A DNA stretch of 64,000 bases, taken from NCBI RefSeq assembly GCF_017377655.1, contig NZ_JAFREL010000026.1, positions 1 through 64,000 of the forward strand. The letters are read 5' to 3'. The stretch comes from Candidatus Enterococcus ferrettii. Its GTDB lineage: Bacteria > Bacillota > Bacilli > Lactobacillales > Enterococcaceae. Positions 24,317 through 33,151 of this stretch are shown in pieces. Position numbers and translations under genes: made by a program. Numbering within the stretch: position 1 is the first letter of the stretch; each line of letters opens with the position of its first letter. The notes below the pieces were generated by a model. The model saw only the letters and a list, made by a program, of their open reading frames with translations. It did not search any database and was not told where the DNA came from.

Positions 24317-25207
24317 TTATTGGTGGAATTTTTTTCGGAATTTCAGTGGCGACATTTTATAGTGCAGTCTGAATTGTTCAATAAAATAGCTGAGTGTGCC
24401 GAATCCGCATTGTTCGCTAACAGTGGAGATGGGTTTATCGGTGGTGATTACCATTTCCTGAGCGACCTGCAGCCGGTAGGCAGTGATATATTGAATGGGA
24501 GACATCTTCGTATACTTTTGAAACAGTTCGTTACAAAAGGTTTTGCTGATATGTGCGTGATCGGTCAGATCCTTTATCATGACCTTTTGGGTATAGTTTT
24601 GATGGATGTACAAGAGAAGTTTATTCAATGTATCAAATTCCTCTTTTTTCATGAAGTTATGCTGGCCATCGAATTTCAAAACGATTTCTTCAATGATTAA
24701 ATTGATTAGATTAACCACTTGGAAGTAATTGGTTGATCCCGTTTCATTGACAGATTCGGCTGCTTGAGTGGGAATTTCACTCAAAATTGAACTAAAGTAT
24801 TTAGAGAGAGTTCCGACCATAGGCAATCGGTAATAGACAAAACCAGGATTATTCAAAATTGGTTCAATGTAATCCTCAATAATTTTAGGATGCAAAAAGT
24901 CCAAGTTGAAATTAATACATAAAGTTTTAGCATTCCCTTCAATGGCAGAGGAGCTATGAAATTTCTTCTGGTTGATAAACAGGATATCCTTTTCGCTAAT
25001 AACAATCGATTCTCCATCAATTAAGAATTCGATTTTCCCTTCATAAACCCAGCTGATTTGCAGCTCCTTATGCCAGTGAAGAGGCATAAAGTCATGACGT
25101 TCGTAATCATACTCGATTACATAAGGGATGATAGAAAATCCGACTGACTGATACGTCAAATGTTCTTCGAGAGTTTCATCCATATTGATAGGTAAGGTTC
25201 TTGCCAT
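24317..25207 (-). CDS. AraC-family transcriptional regulator
   Basis: 296 residues. The N-terminal half is a cupin-like ligand domain (HDFMPLHWHKELQISWVYEG); the C-terminal ~100 residues are the AraC double helix-turn-helix (KTFCNELFQKYTKMSPIQYI, STVSEQCGFGTLSYFIEQFR, KMSPLKFRKKF). I chose ATG 25207 because GAGGTG lies 6 bases upstream on the minus strand. It is divergent from the diaminopropionate operon, whose promoter has a -10 but a poor -35, the pattern expected if this protein activates it. Confidence 0.85.
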   Translation of the reverse strand: MARTLPINMDETLEEHLTYQSVGFSIIPYVIEYDYERHDFMPLHWHKELQISWVYEGKIEFLIDGESIVISEKDILFINQKKFHSSSAIEGNAKTLCINFNLDFLHPKIIEDYIEPILNNPGFVYYRLPMVGTLSKYFSSILSEIPTQAAESVNETGSTNYFQVVNLINLIIEEIVLKFDGQHNFMKKEEFDTLNKLLLYIHQNYTQKVMIKDLTDHAHISKTFCNELFQKYTKMSPIQYITAYRLQVAQEMVITTDKPISTVSEQCGFGTLSYFIEQFRLHYKMSPLKFRKKFHQ

Positions 25208-25373
25208 CGTATGCACCTCTTTCAAATAGATTACGATAAAATGGGCTCGCTAGTTGTTTGAATTATAGCATAGTCCTGTATTCATAAGGAGGAGGAAATC
25301 GTAATTATTTCCAATTCGGTCAATTCCGATAAAATGCAGTTTAATCCTAATAGAAATAGCCTTCAAAAACCAT

Positions 25374-25379
25374 TATATT
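25374..25379 (+). promoter_or_regulatory. -10 element of the diaminopropionate operon
   Basis: TATATT with no recognisable -35 at 16-18 bases. Upstream, AATTCGG and AATTCCG repeat near 25313-25329, possible AraC half-sites. Confidence 0.4.
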
Positions 25380-25392
25380 GAAACCGTAAACA
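25379..25392 (+). promoter_or_regulatory. Likely CcpA cre site
   Basis: TGAAACCGTAAACA matches TGWAANCGNTNWCA at 13 of 14 positions and covers the predicted transcription start, so catabolite repression is expected. Confidence 0.6.
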
Positions 25393-25450
25393 AAAACGCG
25401 TGACTGTTTCATCGCAAATTAAAATAGGTTCTAAGAGATGGAGGAAGGAA

Positions 25451-26602
25451 ATGAGTAAAGAACTACTAGTACAATTGACTGAATGGCGACATTATCTTCA
25501 TGAACATCCTGAGACAGCTTTTGAGGAAGTCAATACAGCAAAATTCGTGGCAGAAAAAATGGCGGAATTCGGCTATGAGGTTGCGACGGGTATCGGGAAA
25601 ACGGGTGTCGTTGCCAGCTTAACCAACGGCACTGGTAAGAAAACTATCGGTATTCGGGCTGACATGGATGCCTTAAATATTTTGGAGCAAACCGATTTGC
25701 CCTATGCCTCCAAAACTAAAGGAAAAATGCATGCTTGCGGACATGATGGTCATGTGACAACCGCTTTGGGTGCTGCCAAAATTTTAGCTGATACCAAGGA
25801 ATTTAACGGGACTGTTCGTTTTATTTTCCAGCCGGCTGAGGAGCATGGAAAAGGTGCGCTGTCCATGTTGGAGGACGGCCTGTTTGAAAGGTTCCCAATT
25901 GACGAATTTTATGGGCTGCACAATATGCCTACTTTACCGGAAGGAGAAATTCATTCTAAGTCTGGTCCGATTATGGCGAGTGAGGATAATTTCAGAATTG
26001 AAATAAAAGGTGTTGGAGGACATGCCTCTGCTCCTCATCAGGGAAAAGATCCTTTAGTAGTGGCTGCAGAAATTATCTTGGCTTTGCAGACAGTAGTTGC
26101 AAGAAATGTCGACCCAATTGATACGGCGGTGGTCTCGTGTACGGAAATCCATACAGACGGTATCATCAATGCCATTCCTTCAAATGTGGTAATAACTGGC
26201 GATACTCGCAGTTACAAGCCTGAGGTCCAGCAGCTGCTGGAGCACCGCATGCGCTTGCTTTGCGAAAAAATTTGTGAAGCTAATGAGGTCTCCTGTGAGT
26301 TTAGTTATTCAAATTCCTTTAGCCCTACGATTAATTGGGAAGAATGTCATCAAGTGGCTATTCAAGCTGCGAAAAATGTTTTAGGAGAGCAACTGGTAAA
26401 TGAGCAAGCCAGCCCAATGATGGCTTCAGAGGACTTTGGTCATTTTCTCAAACTTGTACCTGGGTGTTTTGTATTTTTAGGGGGAATGCGTGAAGGGGTG
26501 GAACCTTATCCTCTGCATCATGCGAAATTTGATTACAAGGAAGAAAACTTAGTAAAGGGAGCAGAATATTTTGCTGAGATTGTTCGTTTGCAGCTGAAAT
26601 AG
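25451..26602 (+). CDS. M20-family amidohydrolase / deacylase
   Basis: 383 residues. Metal-site motifs are GIRADMDAL, HACGHDGH (94-101) and QPAEEHGKG, with a dimerisation domain (~180-290). Such enzymes (hippurate hydrolase, N-acyl-amino-acid deacylase types) cleave N-acyl groups from amino acids. ATG 25451 follows GGAGGAAGG. Because the operon ends with diaminopropionate ammonia-lyase, the likely substrate is an N-acyl-2,3-diaminopropionate or related amide; E. coli ygeX-ygeY pairs similar genes. The specific acyl group is unknown. Confidence 0.82.
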   Translation: MSKELLVQLTEWRHYLHEHPETAFEEVNTAKFVAEKMAEFGYEVATGIGKTGVVASLTNGTGKKTIGIRADMDALNILEQTDLPYASKTKGKMHACGHDGHVTTALGAAKILADTKEFNGTVRFIFQPAEEHGKGALSMLEDGLFERFPIDEFYGLHNMPTLPEGEIHSKSGPIMASEDNFRIEIKGVGGHASAPHQGKDPLVVAAEIILALQTVVARNVDPIDTAVVSCTEIHTDGIINAIPSNVVITGDTRSYKPEVQQLLEHRMRLLCEKICEANEVSCEFSYSNSFSPTINWEECHQVAIQAAKNVLGEQLVNEQASPMMASEDFGHFLKLVPGCFVFLGGMREGVEPYPLHHAKFDYKEENLVKGAEYFAEIVRLQLK

Positions 26603-26625
26603 AAGCTTAGGGAGGTTTAGCAACT

Positions 26626-27561
26626 ATGAAGGGAAGAACAAAAGGTATAGCACTTGCGGCAACAGGAGCTGCGCTTTGGGGAATTAATGGTGCTTTTGCT
26701 GATGTGGTATTTTCTCAATTCAATGCGCCAGTTGAGTGGGTTGTGGGTACGCGGCTGTTTCTAGCAGGTATTCTGATACTCCTTTATGCCAAGTTCGTAT
26801 TAAAAAAAGAGATCTTTGAGATTTTCGAGACGAAAAAAGACACCGCAGTATTATTCCTGTTTGGTTTACTGGGGATGATTGGCTGCCAATACTTATTCTT
26901 TTTATCAATTGGAGCAAACGGTGCCGGATTAGCAACGATTCTGCAATTTACCTCGCCGATTTTCATTTACTTCTATTTAGCTGTGAAAAAGGAAAAGGTT
27001 GTACATGCTAAAGAACTGTTCTATATATTCTTGACGTTTTTAGGTGTTTTTCTAATTGTTACCCGAGGAAACTTTGGCCAGCTGGAGGTTAGTCTAACTG
27101 GTTTGGTTATTGGGATTGGTTCGGCGATTGGCGTAGCCTTTTATACCTTGCAGCCGCGTCGTATTTTAAAAATATACGGCTCACCGATTGTCGTTGGCTG
27201 GGGTATGCTGATCGGTGGAGGTGCCTTCCAATTCGTACATCCTATTTGGAAACCGGGTTTTACGGTAAATCTTGAAGTCATTTTGTATATGGCTTTTATC
27301 ATCGTAGTTGGTACGGCCATTGCATTTAGCTGTTATCTAGGAAGTGTAAATTACGTTGAAGCATCTTTATCTAATATCATGGCTGCTTTGGAGCCCTTAG
27401 TTGCGAACATTCTAACCCCATTGCTGCTAGGACAATCTTGGACAATTGTTCAGATGGCAGGAATAGCGGTTGTCTTAGTATCAGTCATCCTTTTCGCCAA
27501 TTATGGTGAGAAGACCAAGAAACAAAACAACTTGGAGCTAACTAGCGAACAGTTCAAATAG
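26626..27561 (+). CDS. EamA/DMT-family transporter
   Basis: 311 residues with ten predicted membrane helices in two EamA repeats (~5-140 and ~155-295; AATGAALWGINGAFADVVF and ALEPLVANILTPLLLGQ are typical). These carry amino acids or metabolites. It lies 23 bases after the deacylase, with GGAGG before the ATG, so it probably moves the operon's substrate or a product. Direction unknown. Confidence 0.82.
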   Translation: MKGRTKGIALAATGAALWGINGAFADVVFSQFNAPVEWVVGTRLFLAGILILLYAKFVLKKEIFEIFETKKDTAVLFLFGLLGMIGCQYLFFLSIGANGAGLATILQFTSPIFIYFYLAVKKEKVVHAKELFYIFLTFLGVFLIVTRGNFGQLEVSLTGLVIGIGSAIGVAFYTLQPRRILKIYGSPIVVGWGMLIGGGAFQFVHPIWKPGFTVNLEVILYMAFIIVVGTAIAFSCYLGSVNYVEASLSNIMAALEPLVANILTPLLLGQSWTIVQMAGIAVVLVSVILFANYGEKTKKQNNLELTSEQFK

Positions 27562-27596
27562 GAAAACTTGTCTTTAAATGATTGGAAAAAATAATA

Positions 27597-27640
27597 CTGC
27601 CAGTCAGGCAATCATTATGTGATTTGCGTGACTGAGGCAG
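27597..27640 (+). other. Imperfect intercistronic hairpin
   Basis: CTGCCAGTCAGGCAATCA pairs with bulges to TGATTTGCGTGACTGAGGCAG, between the transporter and RidA genes. There is no U-tract, so it is more likely an RNA processing or stability element than a terminator. Confidence 0.5.
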
Positions 27641-27672
27641 ACTATTTCAAAGAAAATTGGAGGAAATTTTAA

Positions 27673-28053
27673 ATGATCAACAAAATTGATACGGCCAAGG
27701 CACCTGCTGCAATTGGCCCATATTCACAGGCTATTAAAGTTGGTAATACCTTATATTTATCTGGTCAGTTGCCTATTGACCCTGCTACTGGAGAGTTTCC
27801 AAGTGAGGATATTAAGGAGCAGACTGCTCGTTCTCTGGAAAATATAAAAGCTATTTTAGCAGAAGCTGGTACGAATCTTACTAAGGTAGTCAAGACCACG
27901 GTGCTGCTGAAAAACATTAGTGATTTTGCTGCGATGAATGAGGTTTATGGTGAATACTTTAACGGTACCTGTCCGGCTCGAGCTGCGTATCAGGTGGCTG
28001 CATTGCCTAAAGATGCCTTAGTAGAAATTGAAGCTATTGCAATGATTGATTAA
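27673..28053 (+). CDS. ridA: RidA-family enamine/imine deaminase
   Basis: 126 residues, full length. It has [18 protein letters not shown], the carboxylate-binding Arg103 in [13 protein letters not shown], and the conserved C-terminal Glu (VEIEAIAM). RidA hydrolyses reactive 2-aminoacrylate and similar enamines to keto acids and ammonia. Placement directly before dpaL, whose reaction releases 2-aminoacrylate, fits this job exactly. GGAGGAAATTTT precedes the ATG. Confidence 0.92.
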   Translation: MINKIDTAKAPAAIGPYSQAIKVGNTLYLSGQLPIDPATGEFPSEDIKEQTARSLENIKAILAEAGTNLTKVVKTTVLLKNISDFAAMNEVYGEYFNGTCPARAAYQVAALPKDALVEIEAIAMID

Positions 28054-28075
28054 CTGACAGATTAGGAGAAAAGAG

Positions 28076-29284
28076 ATGACGGAACCAATTAAAGCTGTTC
28101 ATTATGAGCGGGCTAAGAACAGCGGAACAACCTCGGTGGAAGCCTTTGGTGCCAAGGAAACTAAAAAGATTTGGGATTTCCACCAAAGTTTTCCAGAATA
28201 TACCGAAACACCCTTAGTTAATTTGAAGAATTTGGCTGAGGAATTAGGTGTTGAAGATATTTATGTTAAGGATGAAAGCTACCGGTTTGGTTTAAATGCC
28301 TTTAAGGTGCTGGGGGGCAGCTATTGTTTAGCTTCCGTGATTGCGGATAAGCTGGCAATGGATATTAGCGACCTTCCATATGAAAAAATCAGCAGTGAAG
28401 AGATGAAGCAACAGGTAGGAGATATCACATTTGTCACAGCTACCGACGGCAATCATGGGCGAGGAATTGCCTGGACAGCTGAGCGCCTAGGACAAAAAAG
28501 TGTAGTTTACATGCCAAGAGGCAGTGCCCAAGAACGCTTAGAAAATATTCAAAAATTAGGAGCCGATGCCAGCATTCTTGAGCTGAATTATGATGATGCG
28601 GTTCGCTTTGCCAGCAGCACCAGCGAGAAAAATGATTGGGTCTTAGTACAAGATACCGCTTGGGAGGGCTATGAGGATATCCCGTTGCGGATTATGCAAG
28701 GGTACACAACGATGGCCAATGAAATAATCCATCAATTGCAGCAGGTGAAGCCGACCCACATCTTCCTGCAAGCAGGGGTTGGCGCGATGGCAGGTGCCAT
28801 CACTGCCTTCTTTGCTGATTATTATCCCGGTGAACAACAGCCGATTATTGTAATTGTAGAACCGGAAAAAGCTGATTGTCTCTTTAAAACAGCCAGTCAA
28901 GCTGATGGCAAGCTACAGAAAGTTGCTGGTGACATGGATACGATTATGGCCGGTTTAGCTTGTGGGGAACCTTGTACGATCGGTTGGGATATTTTAAAAG
29001 ATTATGCGGATGATTTTATTTCTATGCCAGATAATGTAGCAGCCAAGGGGATGCGAGTGCTGGGCAATCCTTTAGGTGATGATCCTAAAGTTATATCTGG
29101 CGAGAGCGGAGCTGCAGGTTTAGGGTTAGTTGCTGAGGTTCTTGAGAAGACTGAATTAAACTGGCTTAAGGAACAACTACAGCTTTCTAACCACTCGAAA
29201 ATTCTATGTATCTCAACTGAAGGAGACACGGATCAGGAGAGCTATCGCAACATTGTTTGGGATGGGAAATACCCAAGTGTTTAA
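28076..29284 (+). CDS. dpaL: Diaminopropionate ammonia-lyase
   Basis: 402 residues, fold-type II PLP enzyme. The Schiff-base Lys77 sits in RFGLNAFKVLGG, the phosphate- and substrate-binding motifs include TATDGNHGRG and QAGVGAMAGA, and GESGAAGLG lies near the end. It converts 2,3-diaminopropionate to pyruvate and two ammonia. AGGAG precedes the ATG, 22 bases after ridA. It is the metabolic core of the operon and supports the deacylase as the upstream step. Confidence 0.93.
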   Translation: MTEPIKAVHYERAKNSGTTSVEAFGAKETKKIWDFHQSFPEYTETPLVNLKNLAEELGVEDIYVKDESYRFGLNAFKVLGGSYCLASVIADKLAMDISDLPYEKISSEEMKQQVGDITFVTATDGNHGRGIAWTAERLGQKSVVYMPRGSAQERLENIQKLGADASILELNYDDAVRFASSTSEKNDWVLVQDTAWEGYEDIPLRIMQGYTTMANEIIHQLQQVKPTHIFLQAGVGAMAGAITAFFADYYPGEQQPIIVIVEPEKADCLFKTASQADGKLQKVAGDMDTIMAGLACGEPCTIGWDILKDYADDFISMPDNVAAKGMRVLGNPLGDDPKVISGESGAAGLGLVAEVLEKTELNWLKEQLQLSNHSKILCISTEGDTDQESYRNIVWDGKYPSV

Positions 29285-29312
29285 TTGCAGGATTGAATAA
29301 GGCGAAATGAAA

Positions 29313-29354
29313 GAGGTTAACGTGGGAAATTAACTTTCCCTGTCAGCCTTTTTG
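29313..29354 (+). terminator. Terminator of the diaminopropionate operon
   Basis: AGGTTAACGTGGGAAA pairs with TTTCCCTGTCAGCCT (some G-U and one bulge), followed by TTTTTG. Confidence 0.7.
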
Positions 29355-29468
29355 TGATGGATGATTGTGTTGAATCCTGATTAGTCTAATTTTACGAAGA
29401 GGATCAGTTAGTTAAAGCCCCGTTCATAGTGTGACCATACAGATAATAGAATATACTAACCTGCAACC

Positions 29469-29512
29469 AGAACAGTTTGTTTCAAGAAATTTGAAATGAA
29501 CTGTTCTTTTTC
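29469..29512 (+). terminator. Second hairpin with U-tract, upstream of the PRD regulator
   Basis: AGAACAGTT pairs with AACTGTTCT, with inner GTTTCAA/TTGAAAT, then TTTTTC. A TATACT at 29452 lies just before it, so it could be a leader attenuator or a second terminator for the previous operon. Confidence 0.6.
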
Positions 29513-29536
29513 ACGCTATTTATCATCCTTTATACT
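29508..29536 (+). promoter_or_regulatory. Promoter of PTS operon 1
   Basis: TTTTCA (29508-29513), a 17-base spacer and TATACT (29531-29536), 20 bases before the start codon. Confidence 0.55.
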
Positions 29537-29555
29537 AAAGTCAGGAGGAAGACCT

Positions 29556-31592
29556 ATGGATAATCGATTATCAAATTTATATAGCTTGCTAGCAAAGCAA
29601 CAAAGAAGATTCCAAATCAGTGAGTTGGCCGCTCACTTTCGCGTCAGTACTCGAACGATCTACAATGATATTGATAAGCTGAATGAACTACTAGAAACAG
29701 TCGGTGCTGCAGAAATAGTGATCGAAAAGGGACGTATTCAGTATGAATGCGAAATGCCTATCGACATTGAGAAAATCCTTTTTAAAAATAATGATTTCAT
29801 CAACAGCGATCAACGCATCAGAAAAATTCGTATGCTAGAGTCGGTCCTGCTGCTGCCGGACAATTTCAGCTCCGAAACATTACTGCAGCGAACGTTGGTT
29901 TCTAGAAATACACTGCTTAATGATTTGCGAGCTGTTCGTAAGGAACTGGAGAATAATGAAATTATTCTTGAGACTATCCCTTTTCGCGGCTACCGAGTGG
30001 TGGGAGAGGAAGCAAGGATCCGAAACTTCCTAGCAGCTACCTTAGAGCAAGACCCGTTGCTATTTGAAACTGAAGGCTTTCAAGCAGAGAGAAACAGCTT
30101 GGTGGAGATTGATGAGCTGATTGAGAAAATTTGCAATGAGATCGGTATTCAGTTAAGTGATGAATCCTTCCAAAAAATGATTCTGCATTTTTGGGTAACC
30201 AAGAAGCGTTTGCAAATAAATAAATCCCTTAAGCAGTGGCAAAAAAAAGAGATCTATAACAAAGAGGAACAAGTTCTATTTGCGAACAAACAGGCAATAG
30301 AGGATAGGTTCAAACAGCCAATAACAAAAGCGGAGCTGGTATATCTAGCGAACAAGTTATCAGAAGCCTCGATTACTAACTTTCAGGAGCTGCTAACCGA
30401 TAAATGGCTAACATTTAATCTAATCGTTGAACAATTCATTACGGCAGTCGATCAAGATTTTCCCCAAATCGATTTTACGACTGACCAAAAGCTTTATAAA
30501 GGTTTGTTAAATCATCTGCGTCCTGCCTACAAACGAACCTTGGCTGGTGAATCTATTGAAAATCCCATGTATGAATACGTGTTGGAAAATTATCAAGAGC
30601 TGCACACCTCAATCCGCACCTATGTACCATTGCTGGAAACAAAATTAAAGGTGACGTTTACTGATCAGGAAATCAGTTTCTTTACTCTTTTCTTTGCAGC
30701 ATCATTGGAGCGTAATAAGTTCTTTGTTCCTCACAAAACCAAAATTGTGGTTATCTGCAATGCCGGAATCAGCACCTCAGAAATATTAAAGAGTAAAATT
30801 CAAAATACCTTTCATGTAGAGGTAGTAGGAACCTTTGGCGCACGGGAAGGAATCAAGTGGTTAACAGAAAACAAAGTAGATCTAGTAATTACCACAATCC
30901 CTTTGGAACTGAAAAGTATCCCGGTCGTTCGAGTAAATCCTTATTTATCAGAAGAAGACAGAGAGAGTATTCATCGATTTGTTAAGCCGATCTTTCGCGA
31001 GGTAACGATTGAACAGTTACTTACAATTGTAGAAAATTACGCGTCGCTATCTTTTCAGGCGACCAAAAGCCTATCTGATGAATTAACTACTTATTTGAAT
31101 TTACCAAAATCCCAAGAGAAGAAGGAGTATCAGCCTATGCTTAAAGAAATACTAACTCCCGACTTGATTGAGCTCAACTATGCAGCTGAAAATCGAGACG
31201 AAGCCGTAAGAAAAAGTGGAGAATTATTAGTGAATAGCGGGTTAGCAACCAACAATTATGTGGATGGTATGATTGAAAATTTGGAAGTGAATGGAACGTA
31301 TATAGTGATTGCACCAGGGATTGCGATGCCTCATGCTCGTCCTGAGGAAGGGGCATTGGATGTAGGCTTTAGCATTGTAACCTTAAAAGAACCGGTTGTT
31401 TTCGGCCATCCAAAAAATGATCCAGTGAAAATCGTGATTGGACTTTGTGCGATTGACCATCAAACCCATTTAAAAGCGTTGGCTGAATTGGTGGAAATTT
31501 TGTCCCATGAGGAAAATGTGGCAGGTTTTACAAGTGCCACTAATAAAATAGAAATTATGAACATCATTGAAGGGGGAAAAGAAACATGTTAA
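29556..31592 (+). CDS. PRD-domain transcriptional activator with EIIB- and EIIA-like domains
   Basis: 678 residues in the order of MtlR/ManR-type activators: HTH_11 (~1-55, RVSTRTIYNDIDKLNE), second HTH (~90-165), two PRDs (~170-385), a GatB-like EIIB with Cys401 (VVICNAGISTSE), and a C-terminal Fru/Mtl-type EIIA (~528-678) with His593 in PGIAMPHARPEEG. PTS phosphorylation of these domains sets activity according to substrate supply. ATG 29556 follows AGGAGGAAG. The EIIA part closely matches the free EIIA of operon 2. Operon 1 has no separate EIIA gene, so this domain may supply it. Confidence 0.88.
   Translation: MDNRLSNLYSLLAKQQRRFQISELAAHFRVSTRTIYNDIDKLNELLETVGAAEIVIEKGRIQYECEMPIDIEKILFKNNDFINSDQRIRKIRMLESVLLLPDNFSSETLLQRTLVSRNTLLNDLRAVRKELENNEIILETIPFRGYRVVGEEARIRNFLAATLEQDPLLFETEGFQAERNSLVEIDELIEKICNEIGIQLSDESFQKMILHFWVTKKRLQINKSLKQWQKKEIYNKEEQVLFANKQAIEDRFKQPITKAELVYLANKLSEASITNFQELLTDKWLTFNLIVEQFITAVDQDFPQIDFTTDQKLYKGLLNHLRPAYKRTLAGESIENPMYEYVLENYQELHTSIRTYVPLLETKLKVTFTDQEISFFTLFFAASLERNKFFVPHKTKIVVICNAGISTSEILKSKIQNTFHVEVVGTFGAREGIKWLTENKVDLVITTIPLELKSIPVVRVNPYLSEEDRESIHRFVKPIFREVTIEQLLTIVENYASLSFQATKSLSDELTTYLNLPKSQEKKEYQPMLKEILTPDLIELNYAAENRDEAVRKSGELLVNSGLATNNYVDGMIENLEVNGTYIVIAPGIAMPHARPEEGALDVGFSIVTLKEPVVFGHPKNDPVKIVIGLCAIDHQTHLKALAELVEILSHEENVAGFTSATNKIEIMNIIEGGKETC
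31137..31592 (+). CDS. Putative intragenic EIIA translated from within the regulator gene
   Basis: In-frame ATG at regulator codon 528, preceded by AAGGAG with a 9-base spacing. The product (151 residues, starting MLKEIL) would be a complete EIIA. The free EIIA of operon 2 (MLEDIL, 150 residues) begins at the aligned residue, which supports this start. Expression is inferred. Confidence 0.45.
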   Translation: MLKEILTPDLIELNYAAENRDEAVRKSGELLVNSGLATNNYVDGMIENLEVNGTYIVIAPGIAMPHARPEEGALDVGFSIVTLKEPVVFGHPKNDPVKIVIGLCAIDHQTHLKALAELVEILSHEENVAGFTSATNKIEIMNIIEGGKETC

Positions 31593-31858
31593 AAATCGTG
31601 ACCGTTTGTGGGGCTGGGGTTGGCAGTAGTATGATGATGCGTCTGTTTACCCAACAGATTTTAGATGATGAAAAGGTTGAAGCCACGGTTGATGCGGCAG
31701 ATATTGGATCCGTTGATCCTAACAGCTATGATATTTTGATCACCACTTCTGATTTTGCAGATACCCTGCGGGATTCAACTGCAAAAATTATCCGCATTGA
31801 TAATATGATGGATAAAGTGTATTTGAAAGAGCAATTATTAACAACCATCAAAGCTTAA
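31586..31858 (+). CDS. PTS EIIB, ascorbate family (copy 1)
   Basis: 90 residues, SgaB/UlaB-like. Phosphorylatable Cys8 lies in VCGAGVGSSMMM and the fold ends with the short helix DKVYLKEQLL. It accepts phosphate from EIIA and passes it to the substrate carried by EIIC. AGGGGGA precedes ATG 31586, which overlaps the regulator's end by 7 bases. Copy 2 at 35026 is about four-fifths identical by eye. Confidence 0.88.
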   Translation: MLKIVTVCGAGVGSSMMMRLFTQQILDDEKVEATVDAADIGSVDPNSYDILITTSDFADTLRDSTAKIIRIDNMMDKVYLKEQLLTTIKA

Positions 31859-31870
31859 GGGGGTAATACT

Positions 31871-33151
31871 ATGTCGGTATTTCTATATATTGTAAACAAT
31901 GTACTGAGTCAGGCAGTCTTTATTATTGGGATGGTCGTAGTTGTCGGAATGATTGCCCAAAAGAAATCATGGGATCAAATTTTACCTAGTGCCATTAAAA
32001 CAATGATTGGATTTACGATGATTAATGTGGGTGGTCAAACGCTGGGTGGGGCCTTATTACCTTTGCAGCAAATGATTTCTAAAATTTTCGATATGCAAAG
32101 TTTTTCAGCGGATATTGGAGCTGCACAAGCAGAGAGCCTGGCAGATATCGGAACCGAAATGGCCTTGATCTTTGCTTTTGGTTTCTTGATTAATCTATTG
32201 TTGGCTCGCTTTACTCGTTTTAAATATGTTCATTTATCTGCCCATGTCTCTTTTTTCTTTGCAGGTTTGATTGCCGCTTTACTAAAGTTTGGAACAGCTT
32301 TGCCATTTACTGGTATTGTAGCGATTGGCTCTGTTTTGTTAGGCTTATACATGACCTTTTCTTGTGCGTACGTGGCAGTCTGTATCAAGGGAGTAAAAGG
32401 TGCGGAAGGCTTTACCCTAGCTCATTCAAGTTCTTCAGGACTATTAGTAGCAACTTTATTAGCGAAAGCATTTGGCAATAAGGAACATGATTTGGAGCAG
32501 CTGGAGATTCCTAAGAAATTGAATTTTCTGCGGGAAATGACGATCGCCTTAACCCTAGTAATGACGGTGCTGTTCTTATTAATCAGTTTAATTGCAACAC
32601 CAAGTTGGACGATGGAAAATATTACTGGCGGTCAAGATATCATTGTCTTTTCTTTATTACGTGGTGTTGAGTTTGGCATGTGGATTACCGTCATTATAAC
32701 CGGGGTTCGGATGATGTTATCAGAAATTATTCCTGCTTTCCATGGAATTGCCAATAAGATTATCCCGAATTCTAAGCCGGGCTTAGATATCCCTTTACTG
32801 TTTCCTAATTATCCAACATCAGTCATTGTCGGCTTTTTATGCAGCTTAGTTTCAGGCTTAGCAGGCATGTTGATCCTGGGTGCGTTGAATTATCCAGTAG
32901 TCGTTTTTCCAGCCTTAATTCCCACGTTCTTTACTGGCGCTGCAACCGCGATCTTTGGAAATGCACATGGTGGTCGCCGAGGAGCAATTATGGGTTCCTT
33001 AGCAAACGGATTTATTTTAATTTTCGGTCAAGCCTTCTTACTGCCCATGGTAGGCAGCTATGCGCCAATCATGCGGATTCTTAGTGAAACAGATTATACG
33101 GTGTATGGCCCAATTCTAGGTTGGTTCCTGCAATTGTTTGGAGGCGCATGA
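31871..33151 (+). CDS. PTS EIIC, UlaA/SgaT family (copy 1)
   Basis: 426 residues with about eleven membrane segments. UlaA-family motifs are MINVGGQTLGGALLPLQ, FHGIANKIIPNSKPGLDIP and IFGNAHGGRRGAIMG. Known members carry L-ascorbate, but the family also holds uncharacterised transporters. Absence of ascorbate-degrading genes (UlaD, UlaE, UlaF types) and linkage to a TrpA-like protein argue against ascorbate here. GGGGG precedes the ATG. It ends in a TGATG overlap with the next gene. Confidence 0.85.
   Translation: MSVFLYIVNNVLSQAVFIIGMVVVVGMIAQKKSWDQILPSAIKTMIGFTMINVGGQTLGGALLPLQQMISKIFDMQSFSADIGAAQAESLADIGTEMALIFAFGFLINLLLARFTRFKYVHLSAHVSFFFAGLIAALLKFGTALPFTGIVAIGSVLLGLYMTFSCAYVAVCIKGVKGAEGFTLAHSSSSGLLVATLLAKAFGNKEHDLEQLEIPKKLNFLREMTIALTLVMTVLFLLISLIATPSWTMENITGGQDIIVFSLLRGVEFGMWITVIITGVRMMLSEIIPAFHGIANKIIPNSKPGLDIPLLFPNYPTSVIVGFLCSLVSGLAGMLILGALNYPVVVFPALIPTFFTGAATAIFGNAHGGRRGAIMGSLANGFILIFGQAFLLPMVGSYAPIMRILSETDYTVYGPILGWFLQLFGGA

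Noticed and set aside
24320..24700. Long plus-strand frame inside the AraC gene
   Set aside because: It is the complement of a gene with clear AraC helix-turn-helix motifs and follows the kup terminator.
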